Part shown: piece by piece, positions 7,324-15,100 of the stretch
Numbering within the stretch: the first letter of the stretch is position 1
Layout: each line of letters opens with the position of its first letter
NCBI GenBank assembly: GCA_964522635.1
Contig: CAZFWT010000036.1
Span: forward strand, 1-19,459
Direction of reading: 5' to 3'
Length of the DNA stretch: 19,459 bases
Origin: JACGMN01 sp964522635
Lineage (GTDB): Archaea; Halobacteriota; Syntropharchaeia; Alkanophagales; Methanospirareceae
Made by a program: the position numbers and the translations under genes
Notes under the pieces: model-generated
Database searches by the model: none
What the model was told of the DNA's origin: nothing
The model's input: the letters and a program-made list of their open reading frames with translations, nothing else

Positions 7324-8724
7324 ATGTCAGATGTGCTCTTTGTGTATCCCAACACCCTCGATATCCCGGTGCACCCTGAATTCGACCGCTACGAGCGGTT
7401 AATGCTGCAATTTGCAGAAGAACGGGGATTGATAGGGCTTGCGCGAGGGACGATCGCGCCTCCGACTGCACTGCTTTCGCTCTCCGCATTCCTCAAGGAG
7501 CACGAAGTAGCCACCAGTTTTCTTGATCTCACTGTGGAATGTTGTGAAGGCAAGGACAAACACGACGCGCTGCTCGCCGCACTGCGGGAAGAGGATCCTC
7601 TGGTCGTAGCAGTCAACGGTATGGAAGATTGCTTTCTCTCCGAGCTCTACGATATTGCGCGTGTCACCAAGAGCTATAGCGAAACGATTATGGTGGTCAC
7701 CGGCGGTGTGAGTGCGACGACACGTGATGCCGACATCCTCACCTCTTCACCAGTCGATTTCGTGGTACGCGGTGAAGGCGAGCAGACGCTCCTCTCGCTC
7801 GTGCAAGCGCTCATGCGCGGTAGTGGGGCTGAGAATGTCCGCGGGCTCTCATGGGTACAGGAAGGCCGGCTTCTTCGCACTGAGGATCGCCCCTTCATGG
7901 ACGTGACGGCATTGCCGCTACCAGATCGGGAGAACTACCCACTAGCACGTTTGTACGCCGTGAATGGCGGTGTCGATCTGGTCTATGCAAGCCGCGGATG
8001 TTCAGGCAACTGCGCGTTCTGCAACGCACCGAGCTATTGGAAACGAGAATGGCGCGCACGGGAGCCGGGAAATGTGGTTGAAGAGCTTGCGCTGCTCGAA
8101 GAGAGGGGCGCGACGAGCGTCCATATCTATGATCTCAATTTCGGTCTCGACAAACGCTGGGTAACCGAAATTTGCGCGGGTATTCGGAAGGAGCGGCTGG
8201 AGATTGTTTGGGATTGTGAGCTCGCGTTACAGGATTTCACCAAACCATTTTTAAAGACTCTGTGCGAAGGGAATTGCCGCGGCGCTTTTTGTGGTATTGA
8301 AGCGGTGAGCCAATCGGTATTGGATTCCGTGCATAAGAGCTACAGAAGTCATGATCTGATGCGCTACTTGCGTAACGCCAGGGCTGCGGGCATTCACGTG
8401 GATGCTGGGTACGTCTTCGGTCTGCCGGCGGATACCTTTCAGGGATTACAGGCTCTAACTCGACTGGCGGGTAAATTACTCGAAGAAGATCTGGTGGAAA
8501 CCCCTGCACCGTTTCTCTTCGTGCCCTTCCGGGGCACCGAGATTGGCGATGATCCCGCACGATCCGGTATCGAGATCGTCAACCAAAATACCGAAGAATG
8601 GCACTTCTTCCCACCCAACCCGCTCGCATCGACCCGCTATTTGTCCGCCGAGGAGGTCCACCGTGAGTGGGCTCGCTGCTTGGCGCACGTCAGCACCATA
8701 TTAGAATCGAAACTGTGCACATAG
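7324..8724 (+). CDS. B12-binding domain radical SAM protein
   Basis: This 466-residue protein has an N-terminal cobalamin-binding-like fold (about 1-170: VLFVYPNTLDIP, VVTGGVSATTRD, VDFVVRGEGEQTLLSLV). The radical SAM domain follows (about 210-420). The [4Fe-4S] cluster motif CxxxCxxC is at Cys226, Cys230 and Cys233 (SRGCSGNCAFCNAP). A later block, FCGIEAVSQSVLDSVHKSY, is typical of the B12-radical SAM superfamily, as is GYVFGLPADTFQG. I do not see the DxHxxG motif of base-off B12 binding. The substrate is unknown; members methylate or rearrange cofactors, lipids or RNA bases. It starts 20 bp after pheT with GGAG (7311-7314) before the ATG, so they are likely cotranscribed. Confidence 0.88.
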   Translation: MSDVLFVYPNTLDIPVHPEFDRYERLMLQFAEERGLIGLARGTIAPPTALLSLSAFLKEHEVATSFLDLTVECCEGKDKHDALLAALREEDPLVVAVNGMEDCFLSELYDIARVTKSYSETIMVVTGGVSATTRDADILTSSPVDFVVRGEGEQTLLSLVQALMRGSGAENVRGLSWVQEGRLLRTEDRPFMDVTALPLPDRENYPLARLYAVNGGVDLVYASRGCSGNCAFCNAPSYWKREWRAREPGNVVEELALLEERGATSVHIYDLNFGLDKRWVTEICAGIRKERLEIVWDCELALQDFTKPFLKTLCEGNCRGAFCGIEAVSQSVLDSVHKSYRSHDLMRYLRNARAAGIHVDAGYVFGLPADTFQGLQALTRLAGKLLEEDLVETPAPFLFVPFRGTEIGDDPARSGIEIVNQNTEEWHFFPPNPLASTRYLSAEEVHREWARCLAHVSTILESKLCT

Positions 8725-8757
8725 CCGCAGAGAGCTGCTTGGCCCTCCATTTTCATC

Positions 8758-8792
<35 letters not shown>

Positions 8793-8902
8793 GTACCAAG
8801 CAAGATCGTGAAAACGTCTGCGAAAACGGAAATCTGCAGTCACAACCACACAAAAAAACGGAACGTCCCTCCCCTGCCGCGTGGTCAAACAAAACCAGCA
8901 AT

Positions 8903-8914
8903 CTTTATATATAT
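8903..8914 (+). promoter_or_regulatory. TATA box of the geranylgeranyl reductase gene
   Basis: CTTTATATATAT matches the archaeal TATA box well. With initiation about 25 bp downstream of its centre, the transcript would start near 8934, only about 5 nt before the ATG at 8939. This implies a nearly leaderless mRNA and rules out translation starts further upstream. Confidence 0.75.
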
Positions 8915-8938
8915 GCTTCTTCTCGGAACTACAAACGG

Positions 8939-10105
8939 ATGCAGGAAACGGAATGTGATGTTCTCGTCGTCGGAGCAGGGCCATCAGGATGCAGTGCGGC
9001 ACGTGCCGCTGCCTCCGCCGGCGCTCGCACTCTGCTCATCGAGAAGAAGAAAGAGATCGGGGTTCCCGTCCAGTGTGCGGAAGCCATCGGCGAGTATCTC
9101 ATCCCCTACTTACCCTATAAACTCCCGGAAACGCAATTGATCTGGAAGATCAACGGCATGCTCTTCTGGGCTGATGAGGTCTCCGTCGAGCGAACGAGCG
9201 GGATCTGGGCGGGTTACGCGATTAATCGGATAACCTTTGATACCTGGCTCGCATCCGGAGCGGTAACCGCGGGCGCCAACCTGCAGCTAGAGACCGAGTT
9301 GATCGATTTGACACTTGAGCATGACGATACCGTTACCCAGGCACTCGTGCGAACAGGCGATGGCTCAGAGCGTGAGATCATACCGCGCGTAGTGATCGCT
9401 GCAGACGGCGTGCACTCACGCGTGCTCGCCAAATTGGGCTTCGTCGATGTCGAGAGCAAATGTGTTGAAGTCCTGAGCTACGAGCTGATGAATCTGGAGT
9501 TGAATAAGCCAGCCCTGGAGCAGCTCTATCTGGGCGATTTCTCACCTGGCGCTTACGGCTATATCTTCCCGTTGGCTCGTAACCGTGCGAATGTTGGTGT
9601 TGGCTCCCTCTTTGGCACGAGGGAACTGGAGTGCTGCTATGAAGAGTTTCTGGAGCTACCCGTGGTGAAGAGACAGCTCAAGCAGGGTGAAACGGTTCGC
9701 GAGAAGAGTGGTTGGGCGCCGATACAGTATCTCTCGGATCGATGGCAGTACGGGAATATCATGTTGACGGGCGATGCGGCAAATCAGAACTTCAAACCGT
9801 TTGTTGAAGGCGTTCTGCCAGGTGTGATCTGCGGCGATATCGCGGGTCAAACGGCTGCTGATGCGGTCTTTGGTACCGCCACGCTGGCTGTTTACCCCTC
9901 ACGCATTGCGGATAAACTCGGCCCATTCTTCTCAGAATCAGACAAGTTCCTAGATGTTTTGTATGAGCTGAGCACATCACCATCTGTCACGCGTCACTTA
10001 TTACGACTCGGCATCTCGGCCGCCATCTTTTCGCCTGACGCGCTGGAAAGCCTCGCAGACCGGGACTACGAAACCATAAAAAATCGCATTTCTAGCGGTC
10101 TATGA
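8939..10105 (+). CDS. Geranylgeranyl reductase-family FAD oxidoreductase
   Basis: This 388-residue flavoprotein belongs to the geranylgeranyl reductase family, which in archaea saturates isoprenoid chains of membrane lipids, menaquinone or dolichol. The Rossmann motif VVGAGPSG (residues 10-17) and IEKKKEIG (34-41) bind FAD, followed by the family sequence PVQCAEAIGEYL. The second FAD motif is TGDAANQ (about 277-283). The usual Pro-Gly-rich stretch after it is altered to NFKPFVEGVLPGVICG, so this is a divergent paralogue and its substrate is uncertain. I chose the ATG at 8939 because the Rossmann strand begins at residue 6 and the TATA box lies just upstream. A longer frame back to 8768 would start inside the GCTT repeat and precede the promoter. 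No Shine-Dalgarno is visible, consistent with a leaderless start. Confidence 0.85.
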   Translation: MQETECDVLVVGAGPSGCSAARAAASAGARTLLIEKKKEIGVPVQCAEAIGEYLIPYLPYKLPETQLIWKINGMLFWADEVSVERTSGIWAGYAINRITFDTWLASGAVTAGANLQLETELIDLTLEHDDTVTQALVRTGDGSEREIIPRVVIAADGVHSRVLAKLGFVDVESKCVEVLSYELMNLELNKPALEQLYLGDFSPGAYGYIFPLARNRANVGVGSLFGTRELECCYEEFLELPVVKRQLKQGETVREKSGWAPIQYLSDRWQYGNIMLTGDAANQNFKPFVEGVLPGVICGDIAGQTAADAVFGTATLAVYPSRIADKLGPFFSESDKFLDVLYELSTSPSVTRHLLRLGISAAIFSPDALESLADRDYETIKNRISSGL

Positions 10106-10139
10106 GCGAGCGTAAGAAAGAATGTGAACAAATAGTAAT

Positions 10140-10152
10140 CTTTTAAAGATAT
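10140..10152 (+). promoter_or_regulatory. TATA-like box upstream of the membrane KaiC-like gene
   Basis: CTTTTAAAGATAT is AT-rich and TATA-like. It predicts a transcript start near 10170, at or after the first possible ATG (10172) and about 55 nt before the ATG at 10226. This supports the downstream start. Confidence 0.5.
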
Positions 10153-10210
10153 AAGGGGGTAACAGAATAATATGGTTGCACCTCATTCACGAGACTTTGT
10201 TGGCAGTATA

Positions 10211-10218
10211 AAGGAGGT
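10211..10218 (+). promoter_or_regulatory. Strong Shine-Dalgarno that decides a start
   Basis: AAGGAGGT is a near-perfect complement of the 16S rRNA 3' end and sits 7 bp before ATG 10226. The alternative ATG at 10172 has only AAGGGGGT (10153-10160), which probably lies upstream of the transcript start. Confidence 0.8.
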
Positions 10219-10225
10219 CTTTTTG

Positions 10226-13200
10226 ATGTGTAACGGACGACTCCTCTTTGGTACACTTACGGCGCTCATGTTACTGTGCTTTGTCAGTATCGCCACGGCT
10301 ACATCGCACCTTGCCTACTATGAAGATGTGCCGCTCTTCATCCAATTCTTCGTCATATTCATGGCCATCTATCATGCAGCAATGTTCATCATGCTCAAGG
10401 AAATCCAGCGCGTATCCACTTCAACCATATGGAATAGTCTTAGAAATGCTAATTATTTAGGTATTGCATTAACCCTGGTCACCGCCTCACTGCTCTATGA
10501 ATTATCCCGCGACTCTGCGGTAGCACAGTATATCCTGGTCTTGGTCGCCGTGTTCGACATCGCAACCCACTATCTCGCCAACATGGTACTCTATTATTTG
10601 ATTACCCCAATTATAAAGGAAAAAATCGAGATATTCAGCGAAAAGTACCTCATCCATTACGCCTTTTTTGGAATAGCACTCTATATTATCTCGAATATAA
10701 TTTACACAATAAAGTATCCACTCTCCCCACATTTTATTGTGCTATTCTTCTTTATTCTCTTTTCTATACTCATCGTTTTACATTATTCCTCCACTCTACT
10801 TTACATTTCAAAAGGCTACAGCGAGCTAGGATTTGTACGTAAGCCCTTTTTTATCGGTGGTATTGGAATGATCGCGTACCTATTATCGATCAGTTTGATG
10901 GTGTATTATATCTTTCATTATATTGATCCAGTAACACAAAAGGGTTTGTATTACAACATATCGCTCTATCTCATCTTCTTCGTTTTCACCATTTTGTACT
11001 TCATGCACTTTGTCATTGAATATCCTTCACTGCTTCAACCGAGATGGAAAGTATTAATGCCCTTTGATCTACCAAAGGTTGCAGCTGCCATAACGCTCGC
11101 GTTCTTGGCGGTCTCAGTCATCTGCAGCACGCTTGAATACCCGCTTATCAAGCCCTTTCAGACGATCCCCTTCGGCTTTGTGCCCGTCTTCCTGCTCCCC
11201 ATCTTCTTCGGCGTCATCGTGACCTTTACCTCGCTCAAACTGCTCTCCTCACGGACGAAATTGAAATATTGGCGCTACCTCGGTTACGGGCAGTATCTCC
11301 ACGTGACGGTAACCTTCTACGTGCTCAGTGTGATGTTTCTCTCGTGGGGCTCGGCCAGCATCACGACGATGCTCTTCTTCGCGCTCTTCGGACTGGTCGC
11401 CTTTGCTTTTTACCTCTTCTTCGCCCTCGACTTGCGTACCATCATCCTCGATCAAAACATCAGACTGAAGTTCTATCGAATGGACGTTACGCGGTACTTC
11501 GTGTGTCTCTGCTCCTGGTTCGTCCTTCTGATCCTCATCGTCTCCGCCACCTATGATCGGTTCTTGGGCACGGCACCCTTCGACTTGATCGCCTATCCTG
11601 TTTTGCTCTTCTTCGTCGCATTCTTCCTGATCGCGTTTGGCGCTTATCTGAGCGTCACGCACAAGGGGTTTGAAGAGATCCTCGGGAAAAATATCTGGTC
11701 CGAGCTCTCGTACATCTTCGCCTTCATTGCCTTCATGTTAGTCTATCTCATCTACTCCTCCCTGGGCACCCAATTACAGCGCTTCCCGTACCGTGACCTC
11801 GCCTTCGTTGGCTATTTCATAGTGCTTATTAGTGAGATTGTATCGACCCGGACCCTAGCAGGGCAGTATAAACCGCAGAATATGCGGGAGAAAGACCTTG
11901 GCCAGCTCTTAAATTTCTACGCTCAAAATTTCTTGAGGACCGATTATTTAGAAGAGCTTTGGTCAAAGGTTGTGGGGCAGTTAGGGGCTCCAGATACCGT
12001 GAAAACCATCGTATTTGACCCTTCGAGACGGCGATTCGATTTGGAGCAAGCGGACGAGAAGACGAGGGTCACCATCGCGGTACGGATGCTTCTCGGCATG
12101 CACGAGGTGCCGAACGTCGAGCGCGTGATGCTTTTACGGAAATCGGCGAATGAAACAAAGGAGGAGATTGCGGACATCCTGAAAGAGCGGATTCTGCTGC
12201 TGCCCGCCGAGTTACGCGCGAGCTTCGATGAGTGCAAGTATTATCCCCGGCTCTTTGAGCGGGCGGTAAACGATTTGATAACACCGCTCAAGACCTTTAT
12301 TCCCCTTGGGGAGCAGAAAGAGATTTTTTCGCGGCTGAAGAAGCGGGAGCCGCTATTGAACTCGGTCAATTTTAAGGCGGAGGAGATTGAGTTGGGGGCA
12401 GACGTCAGATTCTCGCGTGAGAATTTCTTGAAGCTCTTTCAGTTGTATCTCGGGGCAATGGAGGAGAGTTTTCCCTTTAAGCGCTTTCTGCTACAAGAAT
12501 TAGTCCGGGAGGAGATAAAAGAGGTGCTCGAGCACTATGAGATCACTGTTGGCGACGTGCTGGACCGCGTGCCGACGGGCCTTGAGGAGATGGACAAGAT
12601 CATGGCAGGCGGTTTCGCAAAAGGAAGTTCGACTTTGCTGCTTGCGGAAGAGACGAAGACGAAGCAGAAGCTGCTCCTCGCCTTCATCGAGCACGGACTG
12701 CGTGAAGGTAATTTTGCCATTTACGCGACCTCAAAGCGTCCGTACGACCAGATTATGGGGGAGCTCCTCACGGACCTGGAGGAACTTGAGAATCTCACCA
12801 TACTGGACTTACACGAAAATCTCTTTGTAGAGGATAAGGTGAGCGAGCTTATCGAGGTAGGCAATCGGATCATCGTACCCATGAACAAGATCTTATACCA
12901 GCGGAGTCTCGTGAAGGCCATCAAGAGCCTCCCCCACGACGTGCCGAAGATCGTGATTATCGACACCGTTGATGACTTCTCGCGCTATTATACTACGCAC
13001 GAGCTATTTGAGTTACTCCAGAAGCAGTTTGAAGGGTTAAAGCGGTGGACCTGCACGAGCTTGATGGTGATGGGCCCGCACTCGCATTTGATCTTGCAAG
13101 AGGGCGTTGATGAAGTGAAGAAGCACTTTGACAATGTCCTGATCCTCTCCGGTGATGACAAGGATGCCTCAATCCTCATCGAGAAGCTGTATCATGGTAC

Positions 13201-13228
13201 GCCGTCGAAGCACGTTGTTCGCCTCTAG
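10226..13228 (+). CDS. Polytopic membrane protein with C-terminal KaiC-like domain lacking Walker A
   Basis: This protein has 1000 residues from the chosen start; an ATG at 10172 would add 18. Residues about 5-540 hold roughly 16 hydrophobic segments, perhaps two sets of eight. A soluble mostly helical region follows (about 545-770; TDYLEELWSKVVGQLG, RVTIAVRMLLGMHEV, FKRFLLQELVREEIKEV). The C-terminus (about 774-1000) is a RecA/KaiC-like or MEDS-like domain opening GDVLDRVPTGLEEMDKIMAG. Where Walker A (GxxxxGKT) should be it reads STLLLAEETKTKQKLLL, so canonical ATP binding is unlikely. A Walker B-like strand remains (KIVIIDTVDD, about 907). I infer a membrane sensor or anchoring protein; no function is established. 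Codon use changes inside the gene: about 10440-11050 is AT-rich, while sequence after about 11080 is GC-rich like the neighbours. I recognise no close named family for the membrane part. Confidence 0.85.
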   Translation: MCNGRLLFGTLTALMLLCFVSIATATSHLAYYEDVPLFIQFFVIFMAIYHAAMFIMLKEIQRVSTSTIWNSLRNANYLGIALTLVTASLLYELSRDSAVAQYILVLVAVFDIATHYLANMVLYYLITPIIKEKIEIFSEKYLIHYAFFGIALYIISNIIYTIKYPLSPHFIVLFFFILFSILIVLHYSSTLLYISKGYSELGFVRKPFFIGGIGMIAYLLSISLMVYYIFHYIDPVTQKGLYYNISLYLIFFVFTILYFMHFVIEYPSLLQPRWKVLMPFDLPKVAAAITLAFLAVSVICSTLEYPLIKPFQTIPFGFVPVFLLPIFFGVIVTFTSLKLLSSRTKLKYWRYLGYGQYLHVTVTFYVLSVMFLSWGSASITTMLFFALFGLVAFAFYLFFALDLRTIILDQNIRLKFYRMDVTRYFVCLCSWFVLLILIVSATYDRFLGTAPFDLIAYPVLLFFVAFFLIAFGAYLSVTHKGFEEILGKNIWSELSYIFAFIAFMLVYLIYSSLGTQLQRFPYRDLAFVGYFIVLISEIVSTRTLAGQYKPQNMREKDLGQLLNFYAQNFLRTDYLEELWSKVVGQLGAPDTVKTIVFDPSRRRFDLEQADEKTRVTIAVRMLLGMHEVPNVERVMLLRKSANETKEEIADILKERILLLPAELRASFDECKYYPRLFERAVNDLITPLKTFIPLGEQKEIFSRLKKREPLLNSVNFKAEEIELGADVRFSRENFLKLFQLYLGAMEESFPFKRFLLQELVREEIKEVLEHYEITVGDVLDRVPTGLEEMDKIMAGGFAKGSSTLLLAEETKTKQKLLLAFIEHGLREGNFAIYATSKRPYDQIMGELLTDLEELENLTILDLHENLFVEDKVSELIEVGNRIIVPMNKILYQRSLVKAIKSLPHDVPKIVIIDTVDDFSRYYTTHELFELLQKQFEGLKRWTCTSLMVMGPHSHLILQEGVDEVKKHFDNVLILSGDDKDASILIEKLYHGTPSKHVVRL

Positions 13229-13258
13229 AGGAAAGAACTGAGGGATCTACTGGCCAAA

Positions 13259-13275
13259 CGAGGTCGCACGCCTCG
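13259..13275. repeat. Short hairpin between convergent genes
   Basis: CGAGG and CCTCG form a 5-bp stem around a 7-nt loop in the 67-bp space between convergent stops. It has no T-run, so a terminator role is only a possibility. Confidence 0.25.
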
Positions 13276-13295
13276 AACGACACGATGTCTCAAAA

Positions 13296-13934
13296 TTACT
13301 TGAATTTGTTCAAGATGATTACGGCAAGCGGCAATCGCCACGCTTTATTGCCAATCGCGGGCACGCGGAGATAATCGAGGAGTTTGACGAATTCGTACGC
13401 GGTATCGAAGGCGAGGAACGCAGCGAGGTACAGCCAGGGAAGGAGTGAGGTGATGCAGAGGCCCAGCGTGCTCACCTTCATACCGCAGCGATGCGCGAAG
13501 AAGAACGCCCGAATTCCACCGGTTTCATGAGCATCGACATAATCGTTGCCCTTCTCATCCGTAACCCCCATAATAGTGAGAACGGCCAGCGGCACCCACG
13601 AGAAGTGCGCATATTGCGTGAGAACGACCACAGCGATCAGCGCGAGGGCACTGAGCTTGAAGATGCGATTGTCCACCTTCCCCGAGAGCAGCACGGCAAT
13701 GAGTATCGCGAATAAGACGGTCGCGGAGACGGAATCGAATAGTGAGACGCTGATCCAGAGCAGGACTAAAATAGGTGCAAAGAGTTTTGCAGTCGTCTTA
13801 CTAAATCGATCTTCGTCAAAGGCATCGTCGATATACTTCAATCCGAACCCAATCGTAGCAAACGAAGCAATGATGAAGAGCTTAGAAGCTAAGACAGCAA
13901 AACTAGTACTCCAGTATGCTACCACGGGGCTCAT
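13296..13934 (-). CDS. Conserved archaeal membrane protein with two Asp-rich motifs
   Basis: This 212-residue protein has about six to seven hydrophobic segments. Two acidic motifs face short loops: IDDAFDED (residues 35-42), right after the first membrane segment, and TDEKGNDYVD (125-134), after the middle ones. The pattern recalls the two Asp-rich motifs of UbiA prenyltransferases, which bind Mg-diphosphate. However, the protein is much shorter than UbiA (about 280) and the spacing differs, so that is only an analogy. Other features are VLLSGKVDN (82-89) and FFFAHRCGMK (about 145). I believe it is a conserved uncharacterised archaeal family but cannot name it. GGAGGT (13952-13947) is 12 bp before the ATG, with a TATA-like box further upstream. 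It converges on the membrane KaiC-like gene. Confidence 0.75.
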   Translation of the reverse strand: MSPVVAYWSTSFAVLASKLFIIASFATIGFGLKYIDDAFDEDRFSKTTAKLFAPILVLLWISVSLFDSVSATVLFAILIAVLLSGKVDNRIFKLSALALIAVVVLTQYAHFSWVPLAVLTIMGVTDEKGNDYVDAHETGGIRAFFFAHRCGMKVSTLGLCITSLLPWLYLAAFLAFDTAYEFVKLLDYLRVPAIGNKAWRLPLAVIILNKFK

Positions 13935-13946
13935 GATTGCTACGCT

Positions 13947-13952
13947 ACCTCC
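13947..13952 (-). promoter_or_regulatory. Shine-Dalgarno GGAGGT of the Asp-rich membrane protein
   Basis: Read on the minus strand, GGAGGT lies 12 nt before ATG 13934. This is a strong match with slightly long spacing, and it supports the chosen start. Confidence 0.6.
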
Positions 13953-13979
13953 GGAGAGGGATAAGGAAGTGGGGGAATA

Positions 13980-13988
13980 GTATATTTA
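13980..13988 (-). promoter_or_regulatory. TATA box of the Asp-rich membrane protein
   Basis: TAAATATAC on the minus strand predicts a transcript start near 13958. That leaves a leader of about 24 nt that includes the GGAGGT site. Confidence 0.5.
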
Positions 13989-14078
13989 CAAACAGATACA
14001 TTTAAAGCTATCCCTCGGCAATATTGCCAGATTCTGCCAATTACCCTAAAGGCGGTGGTGGCTGTATGCCCTGCGGCA

Positions 14079-14870
14079 CTATCCCGTCACCAGCTTGGAG
14101 CGCTGCCGGTAATGCTCATGTAATGCCCGCCCCCATCCGAGCGCCTTGGCATCGTCACTGATCAATGCTCGATTGTAATCATAGAGGCCATCGGGGGAGA
14201 ATAAGCCGAGATAGAAGACACGATCCGTAAGGGTGAGCGTGAGCTTCAGAGGCAGCTCAGTAGCGAAGAGCGTGAGATTCGGCTCATCGAGGAAGTCGTG
14301 GAAGAGCTCCTCCGTCTCGATCACGCCCCCTATGCTCTCCAAAACCTCAGTTGTGACGATGAGATCGACCTTGACACGCTCCCTCTTCACGAGGTCCCGA
14401 ATAGTGGTGAGATAGTCGAGGTCAAAGATCGGATAGATACCCTTCACCTCATTCGCCGTCTCGAGCACCTGGATAAAGGTAGCGTGCAATTTGAAGAGGT
14501 CGGTTGCCGTGCCTAAAAGCGGCATCGTATTGCTGAGATCACCGATCTTCTCGAGCAACGGTTGGGGTATATCGCTGAGATCGTGCTCCAGCCAGAATCG
14601 CTCGTGTTTCTGGAGCGCTTCAAGAGTGGCAATAAAATCCGCCAATTTCAAGGCCACTATCTCGCCTATTTTCGTTAATGCGTAGTTCCGCGCCTCATCC
14701 TGGCGGATGAGATTGGCCCGTTCAAGATCTCTCAACGCATGGATCGCCGTGGTCGAGCTCACCCCGAGCTCGTCACGGAATTCACTCAGCGGTTTCCTCC
14801 CCGCCTGCAAAGAGTGCAGGAGATTTCTGCGCAGATTGGAACAGGCCGCGAGACGTAGCAGATTGTGCAT
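14079..14870 (-). CDS. FilR1/DUF1724 winged-helix transcriptional regulator
   Basis: This 263-residue regulator belongs to the archaeal family with an N-terminal winged helix-turn-helix and a C-terminal FilR1 (DUF1724, PF08350; COG4742) domain. In methanogens such proteins control methanogenesis or growth-form genes. The DNA-binding part is residues about 1-75 (LRRNLLHSL, then FRDELGVSSTTAIHALRDLE with the recognition helix). The effector-like domain covers about 120-255 (KGIYPIFDLDYL, KVDLIVTTEVLESI, LGLFSPDGLYDYNRALISDD). The frame is open back to an ATG at 14951. I chose ATG 14870 because a TATA box at 14901-14906 predicts a transcript start near 14877 and the wHTH begins immediately after this Met. 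It is divergent from the receiver-kinase hybrid gene, so it may regulate that promoter. Confidence 0.88.
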   Translation of the reverse strand: MHNLLRLAACSNLRRNLLHSLQAGRKPLSEFRDELGVSSTTAIHALRDLERANLIRQDEARNYALTKIGEIVALKLADFIATLEALQKHERFWLEHDLSDIPQPLLEKIGDLSNTMPLLGTATDLFKLHATFIQVLETANEVKGIYPIFDLDYLTTIRDLVKRERVKVDLIVTTEVLESIGGVIETEELFHDFLDEPNLTLFATELPLKLTLTLTDRVFYLGLFSPDGLYDYNRALISDDAKALGWGRALHEHYRQRSKLVTG

Positions 14871-14898
14871 GATAATAATCGCTATCTTTTGCTCTTCC

Positions 14899-14911
14899 AC
14901 TATAAAAGCTT
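14899..14911 (-). promoter_or_regulatory. TATA box of the FilR1-type regulator
   Basis: AGCTTTTATAGTG on the minus strand is a good archaeal TATA box about 33 bp before ATG 14870. The leader would be about 7 nt, so translation is nearly leaderless. Confidence 0.65.
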
Positions 14912-15100
14912 TTCGGTTTTTCTTCGCGGGGCCAGAAGCGGGTGGGTACACTCGCGAATCCGCTGAAATAACCGTTTAAAGCCTCTGCGCGATAGTTCGA
15001 GACCGTTCAGGGAATAAATATTTTCAGAATACTTGCTTTGCTGCGAAAGTATTTTATGTATACCTGCCCTCTACTCATCAGGGAGCGGTTCGGAGTCGCG
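14912..15100 (+). promoter_or_regulatory. Divergent promoter region for the receiver-kinase hybrid
   Basis: Two plus-strand TATA-like elements are visible: AATAAATATTT (about 15012-15022) and GTATTTTATGTATA (about 15049-15062). The second fits a start at ATG 15101. GGGAG (15081-15085) and GGAG (15092-15095) are candidate ribosome binding sites. Confidence 0.4.

Noticed and set aside
6476..7489. Long minus-strand open frame (337 codons) opposite pheT
   Set aside because: It is antisense to a certain gene, its translation is rich in Arg, Gln and His with no recognisable domain, and it extends into the next gene. It is a codon-bias shadow.
10172..10225. Upstream start for the membrane KaiC-like protein
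   Set aside because: Its ribosome binding site is weaker and probably lies upstream of transcription start, while ATG 10226 has AAGGAGGT at ideal spacing. It is still possible.
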